Shown: positions 7,601 to 10,214 of the stretch, one piece after another | How positions within the stretch are numbered: position 1 is the stretch's first letter | Layout of the letters: every line of letters starts with the position of its first letter | Assembly (NCBI GenBank): GCA_016209665.1 | Contig: JACQVT010000929.1 | Coordinates: 1-10,214 of the forward strand | DNA from: Planctomycetota bacterium | GTDB lineage: Bacteria > Planctomycetota > Phycisphaerae > UBA1845 > PWPN01 | Direction of reading: 5' to 3' | DNA: 10,214 bases | The notes under the pieces: generated by a model | The model's database searches: none | What the model was told of the DNA's origin: nothing | What the model saw: only the letters and a program-made list of their open reading frames with translations | Position numbers and translations under genes: made by a program

Positions 7601-9789
7601 AAGAACTCCGCAAGAGCGACCCGAAGGACGCGGCGAACCTGGAACAACTCGCCCACCTGTACCGCAAGGCCGGCAGGATGGACCAGGCCCGGCTGGTGAT
7701 GGCCGAGTGCCTCGCGCTGGAACCGCAGAACCTGGATCTGCTGCAACGCTACGCGCAGTTCCTTCGGGACCCCGAGGCCCCCGATTATGAGCAGGCGGAA
7801 GCGGCGATCCGCAAGACGCTGGACGGCCTTCCCGCCTCCGACAAGGCGCACAAGGCGGCGGTCCAACTGCTGCTCGGTGCTCACCTGGAGGTGCTGGCCC
7901 TTCGCAAGGTGCCCAACGCACCCAGGCAGGAGGTGATCGACGCCGCCTTTGACGCGGCGGCGGAGATGTCTGACGCCTCGAGGATTCTGCTGGATATCTC
8001 CAACCATTTCCGCCGATCCGGAAACGCGGCAAAGGTCGAGGAATACATCCGCAAGGCCATCACGAACGCCGAGCGCGACGGCGACACGACCTTGGAGCGG
8101 CAGGCCCGCGAGAACCTGATGGAGATGATGCTGCAGCTCAGGGCCGTCAAGTCCAGCGACGAGGTCCTCAAGGAGATCCAGGCCTACCGGGCCAAGTTCA
8201 ACAACCCGGTCGGGCTGTTGGCGCTCAGCGAGCACGCGACCATCGTCGGGCGGGAAACGAAGGCGATCCAGTATTGCAGTGACTACATCACGGCCACGAC
8301 CGGGGCGGAGAAGGCCCTCGGATACTACCGCCGGGCCAGCATGAATTACCGCCGCGGCGACTGGGACCTGGCGATCAACGACTTCCGCGAAGCCAAAGTG
8401 CTGGCCCCCAGTGCATTCGACTACGATCACCGCATTCTGCTGGCGAGGTGTCTGCACATCACGGGGCAAAGCGACCAGGCGGTGACGGAACTGCTGGCGA
8501 TCCTCAAGGAAAACCGCCGGGTGATGCGGGCGGCCCAGGAGCTGTTCCGGATTTACATGGCCGCCAAGAAGTACGACGAAGCGGAGGCGTTCATTATCCC
8601 GGCCCAGCAGCAAGACCCGAAGTCGCCGACGTGGATTGGGCTGCTGGCGGAGGTGGCGGCGGCCCGCGGGGACCAGACCCGGGCGATTCAGCGGGCCACG
8701 GAGACGGTCGTCAACAGCAACTACTCGCCGCGTCTGCTCGACACGCTGCTGGGGATTTATCTGCAATTCAAACGCTACGACGAAATGCTCGAGTACATCA
8801 ACACCAAGCTGCCGGAAGCCCTGCGCAAGGATGCGATCGTGCTCACGCGGCTCGCCGGCGTGCACCTGGCCAGGGGCGACAACGCCAAGGCGTCGGAGGT
8901 CTACGGGCAGGCGCTCCAGGCGGCCCGGGCCGACGTGGCGCCCTTCCTGTCGATCATCGTGGACTTGACGAGGTCGGCGGATCCGAACGTCGTCATGGGA
9001 CTCGTGTCCCAGGAGGCCGCCAACCGTCCCGACGATCCGCTCGCCCAAACGGCCCTCTGCTTCCTGCAGCGCGATCAACTCGCCAAGACCATGCAGGAAA
9101 AGGGAAAATGGGACGACCAGGACGTCGCTCCGTTCCTCAAGGGCATTGAGGCCGCCCTCGCCAAAATCCCGAAGGACGACCCCAAGCAGGTGCCGTTGCG
9201 GATCGAGGCCCTGCAAGCGATGGCCGACGTGCAGTACCGCCACAAGCAGTTCGACTCGGCCCGCAAGACCTACGAAGAGATCATCTCGACCGCCCCCGAG
9301 GGCATCGCCGCCCGACCGGTGGCGATGAACAACCTGGCCTATCTGCTGGCCGAGGACCTGAACGACCCGGCGTCGGGCCTGCGCTACGCCGAACAGGCGA
9401 ACCGGTTGATGCCCAATCAGACGAACGTGATGGACACGCTCGGCTGGTCGCTGATTCTCAACGGCCAGTACGATCGGGGCATCGCCGCTGTCCGAACCGC
9501 GGTCTACCTGGCGGGCACACTGGAGCTGGCGCAGATGGCGGCGATTCACTATCACGCCGCGATCGGGCTGGTGCGACGAAACCAGGCGCTGGCCAGGCAA
9601 GGCCGGACCACCGACGCCGAGCAGGACCTCAGTCAGGCCAAGCTGGATTGCCGGCGGGCCCACGAACTGCTGATGCTGGCCCGCACCGAAGGCGACGGAC
9701 TCCTCGCCAAGATCGTCGAACTGGGCAAGCAGTTGGGCCTGACGCTGCCGACGCAGCTCCCGGCCGCCGCGGCCGCCACAACGCCGTAG
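4699..9789 (+). CDS. Giant membrane-anchored tetratricopeptide repeat protein
   Basis: At 1696 residues this one gene takes half the window. The N-terminus has a short basic head (KK at 8-9 in MAQRLNKK) and one hydrophobic segment (VVTLTFVGMAVIAGAGILLVY, about 10-30) with no lipobox cysteine, so it is probably an uncleaved membrane anchor with a large periplasmic body. The body is almost wholly TPR-like helical pairs. The first is at about 40-110 (AEKAQQLADEKDYETASKYY); clear ones lie at 875-935 (YAWLGRTLAAQ, LEQALSLNPRN), about 978-1025 (LEQLAHLYRKAGRMDQA) and near the end (NNLAYLLAEDL at 1544-1554, DTLGWSLILNGQYDRG at 1579-1594). An Ala/Thr-rich linker lies near 707-717, and the C-terminus is Ala-rich (AAAAATTP). 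Such proteins scaffold envelope or exopolysaccharide machinery; PEP-CTERM systems often include a TPR lipoprotein, but this one is much longer and lacks the lipid site. AGGAA at 4691-4695 overlaps the stop of the EpsI-like gene and precedes the ATG. Confidence 0.9.
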   Translation: MAQRLNKKLVVTLTFVGMAVIAGAGILLVYSLPGRDPAPMAEKAQQLADEKDYETASKYYAKAAGRAMSVGDSASANSYLVSAGEMGLMAGDQGLAMDHWRRVLLNNPQHEVAQQKIVELLMEQAQMYGTQWWREVQKEAEKLCEVTQSANLVGLHALGRALVDAGTPSRADLDKGEELLEMAFHRDEGNPKYAESLSVHYVRKSLRATGKDQPPEAASPEGPKEPIDPAACLQKATDVYETLMKALEKNPPADASVTTTAWRKRGQFYMLLREVHQAELQQKLEQRAGRTELEGLQAKVKAHSDEALRCLETALKTSPQDAETLVLVGAYWRTMTSTAVDAAERKQELDGFQAKAESYFKQAVQADPDSFDGYLQLQDIYMRQGETAAGRRDKADMIAKFQKADQTLEERANRPAGTGIYLWRNKAYKAVVRWQLFQLNALRIERVRQLSGDRAAEEVKPLFDRLRQIRQDFVADAAGGQKDPRALFMKARLEMLAGDGPSRFAAIQTLRELQDLVDPGDLWVRTKLHLADLCLQIDEPGPAIEALQGVIKLYPNMDAALGALAKALATVPDREAEAEDAANRARAINPANPDAREALFRIYQKQKNWARLQELQTEVAPLQADKDKKILQISLDLAQALDPDHRNPELIATAQAALREVLNEDPSNLQALRTLITTLVQDGSKQDEIKELLAKAMADVDRRLKEAAAATQPSESATKQLQAIRSNVELLGVLADPNTSPEEKLKQTEAIIRQGTDPFLVAIDLYRLYLGAPGHELDAISQLKEAQRLKPDDPGVVELLFRVAISSLKDKDGKEIVKPDWGLAQQMVKRAVDLGIDRSGGHYYQGQLLFARTDLPDNLAQAEKEFREGLKTFPLHSAGYAWLGRTLAAQERMNEAQQALEQALSLNPRNGMAAMYLAVMAETRGDMEAKQRYLEICRELNVGSDWVKQQLQILEDLENPQQGIVRREELRKSDPKDAANLEQLAHLYRKAGRMDQARLVMAECLALEPQNLDLLQRYAQFLRDPEAPDYEQAEAAIRKTLDGLPASDKAHKAAVQLLLGAHLEVLALRKVPNAPRQEVIDAAFDAAAEMSDASRILLDISNHFRRSGNAAKVEEYIRKAITNAERDGDTTLERQARENLMEMMLQLRAVKSSDEVLKEIQAYRAKFNNPVGLLALSEHATIVGRETKAIQYCSDYITATTGAEKALGYYRRASMNYRRGDWDLAINDFREAKVLAPSAFDYDHRILLARCLHITGQSDQAVTELLAILKENRRVMRAAQELFRIYMAAKKYDEAEAFIIPAQQQDPKSPTWIGLLAEVAAARGDQTRAIQRATETVVNSNYSPRLLDTLLGIYLQFKRYDEMLEYINTKLPEALRKDAIVLTRLAGVHLARGDNAKASEVYGQALQAARADVAPFLSIIVDLTRSADPNVVMGLVSQEAANRPDDPLAQTALCFLQRDQLAKTMQEKGKWDDQDVAPFLKGIEAALAKIPKDDPKQVPLRIEALQAMADVQYRHKQFDSARKTYEEIISTAPEGIAARPVAMNNLAYLLAEDLNDPASGLRYAEQANRLMPNQTNVMDTLGWSLILNGQYDRGIAAVRTAVYLAGTLELAQMAAIHYHAAIGLVRRNQALARQGRTTDAEQDLSQAKLDCRRAHELLMLARTEGDGLLAKIVELGKQLGLTLPTQLPAAAAATTP

Positions 9790-10085
9790 ATCCACCCCAG
9801 CGTGGCGGCGCGAAACCATCCTCTCCGATCGTCCGGGGAGACCCCAGACAGGCCGGCCTGGGGGGGCTGGCAACAGGTCTGGCCAAGAGCGGCGAGAAAC
9901 ACCGCCCGATCCGTCGGCCCCGGACGGCAACTGAGCCTTGGTGACTCCCAACGGCGGAGTTGTCCGGACCAACGGCCCGACGCCATGACCGGTACCTGTC
10001 TCTCGGCACCATCGGCACTTACGTTACCACCCGACGCCGACGTACGAGCCGATATGCCCGCGGCTTGGGGCGTTTGCCTCATGCC
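9790..10085. other. Intergenic region, no gene seen, several hairpins
   Basis: After the TPR stop there is GC-rich DNA with no convincing coding frame. It holds a perfect palindrome CAGGCCGGCCTG (9849-9860) inside CCCCAG...CTGGGG (9842-9847 with 9858-9863), a small GGGG-AGA-CCCC hairpin (9835-9845) overlapping it, and a larger imperfect one in which CCGGA and CAACT (9920-9932) pair with AGTTG and TCCGG (9958-9967); ACTCC-GGAGT (9944-9960) is an alternative inner pairing. None has a T-run, so none is a standard terminator. Frames here are Arg/Pro/Gly-rich and look random. Confidence 0.5.
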
Positions 10086-10112
10086 GGTCGACTGGTCGAC
10101 CATTTACTTTTT
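10086..10112 (+). terminator. Possible intrinsic terminator
   Basis: GGTCGAC (10086-10092) and GTCGACC (10095-10101) form a perfect inverted repeat; a realistic stem is GGTCGA-CTGG-TCGACC. It is followed by ATTTACTTTTTACA, a T-rich though interrupted tail. It lies about 300 bases after the TPR stop, which is far, and could equally act for the possible minus-strand ORF that stops at 10104. Confidence 0.35.
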
Positions 10113-10214
10113 ACAGATTCCTTTCGTGATTGGTTTGCCTACCGGAATAATCTGGAGTATATAGAGACGTAGAGCGTTGATGTCGATGCCGACATAGCTC
10201 GTGTAGTTCACATA
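10104..10214 (-). CDS. Possible partial ORF entering from the right edge
   Basis: On the minus strand the frame is open from the window edge (10214) to a TAA at 10104-10106, giving 36 residues (YVNYTSYVGIDINALRLYI and a basic tail). The hairpin at 10086-10101 lies just past the stop. The stretch is AT-richer than the rest, and codon use (ATA, CTA, AAA, GTA) is unlike the genes here, so it may be non-coding. Only about 111 bases are visible and no family is recognised. Confidence 0.25.
   Translation of the reverse strand, partial: YVNYTSYVGIDINALRLYILQIIPVGKPITKGICKK
10135..10163 (+). promoter_or_regulatory. Weak promoter candidate at the right edge
   Basis: TTGCCT (10135-10140, 4 of 6 to TTGACA) and TATATA (10158-10163, 4 of 6 to TATAAT) are 17 bases apart in the AT-richer end of the window, pointing rightward. 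It would serve a gene beyond the window. It conflicts with the possible minus-strand ORF over the same bases; at most one is likely to be real. Confidence 0.25.

Noticed and set aside
9835..9863. Terminator directly after the TPR gene
   Set aside because: The stems are GC-rich but are followed by G-rich DNA, not a T-run.
6562..9972. A 1136-codon open frame on the minus strand opposite the TPR gene
   Set aside because: It is a shadow of the TPR gene in GC-rich DNA. Its product is a Leu/Gly/Arg/Val/His-rich string without domains, while the + strand frame has continuous TPR motifs, a membrane anchor and a ribosome binding site.
9802..10164. A 120-codon + strand frame after the TPR gene, with a hydrophobic tail
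   Set aside because: Most of it is random-looking Arg/Pro/Ala-rich sequence across hairpins; the hydrophobic end arises only where the DNA becomes T-rich. No ribosome binding site or family match was seen.

Overview
The window is GC-rich, densely coding DNA. It most likely comes from a planctomycete-type bacterium (PVC group, possibly a Phycisphaerae-like lineage). This is an inference from the combination of an FG-GAP/VCBS propeller protein, a Gfo/Idh/MocA oxidoreductase, a DUF6504-like small protein, an EpsI-type exosortase-associated protein and a giant TPR protein; there is no rRNA or other marker gene to confirm it. No tRNA, rRNA, CRISPR array, transposase or integrase is visible.

Left part (1-2016, + strand): the C-terminal part of a calcium-binding FG-GAP repeat protein is followed, after a 129-base gap full of GTGAGA/TCTCAC motifs, by a complete Gfo/Idh/MocA NAD(P)-dependent oxidoreductase. 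Middle part (2017-3516): an inverted pair of REP-like palindromes with GTAG feet, a small DUF6504-like gene, a doubtful short minus-strand ORF, and a minus-strand NeuD/PglD-type sugar N- or O-acyltransferase.

Right part (3517-9789, + strand): a 354-base gap holds a good sigma70-like promoter (TTGACC, 18 bases, TATAGT) and a short hairpin leader. It drives what looks like a two-gene operon: an EpsI-like exosortase-associated protein and, 6 bases after its stop, a 1696-residue membrane-anchored TPR protein that fills half the window. The last 425 bases hold no convincing complete gene. They contain hairpins, a possible terminator, an AT-richer edge with a weak promoter candidate, and a possible minus-strand ORF running off the window.

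Functionally, the divergent pair of transcription units (acyltransferase to the left, EpsI plus TPR to the right) suggests a locus for making or exporting a surface polysaccharide or sorting proteins to the envelope. The exosortase itself and the glycosyltransferases are not in the window. I found no clear sign of a wholly new system. The points most worth a second look are the REP-like pair, the heptad repeat cluster, the EpsI-giant TPR operon without an exosortase, and the unassigned small ORF at 2490-2729.
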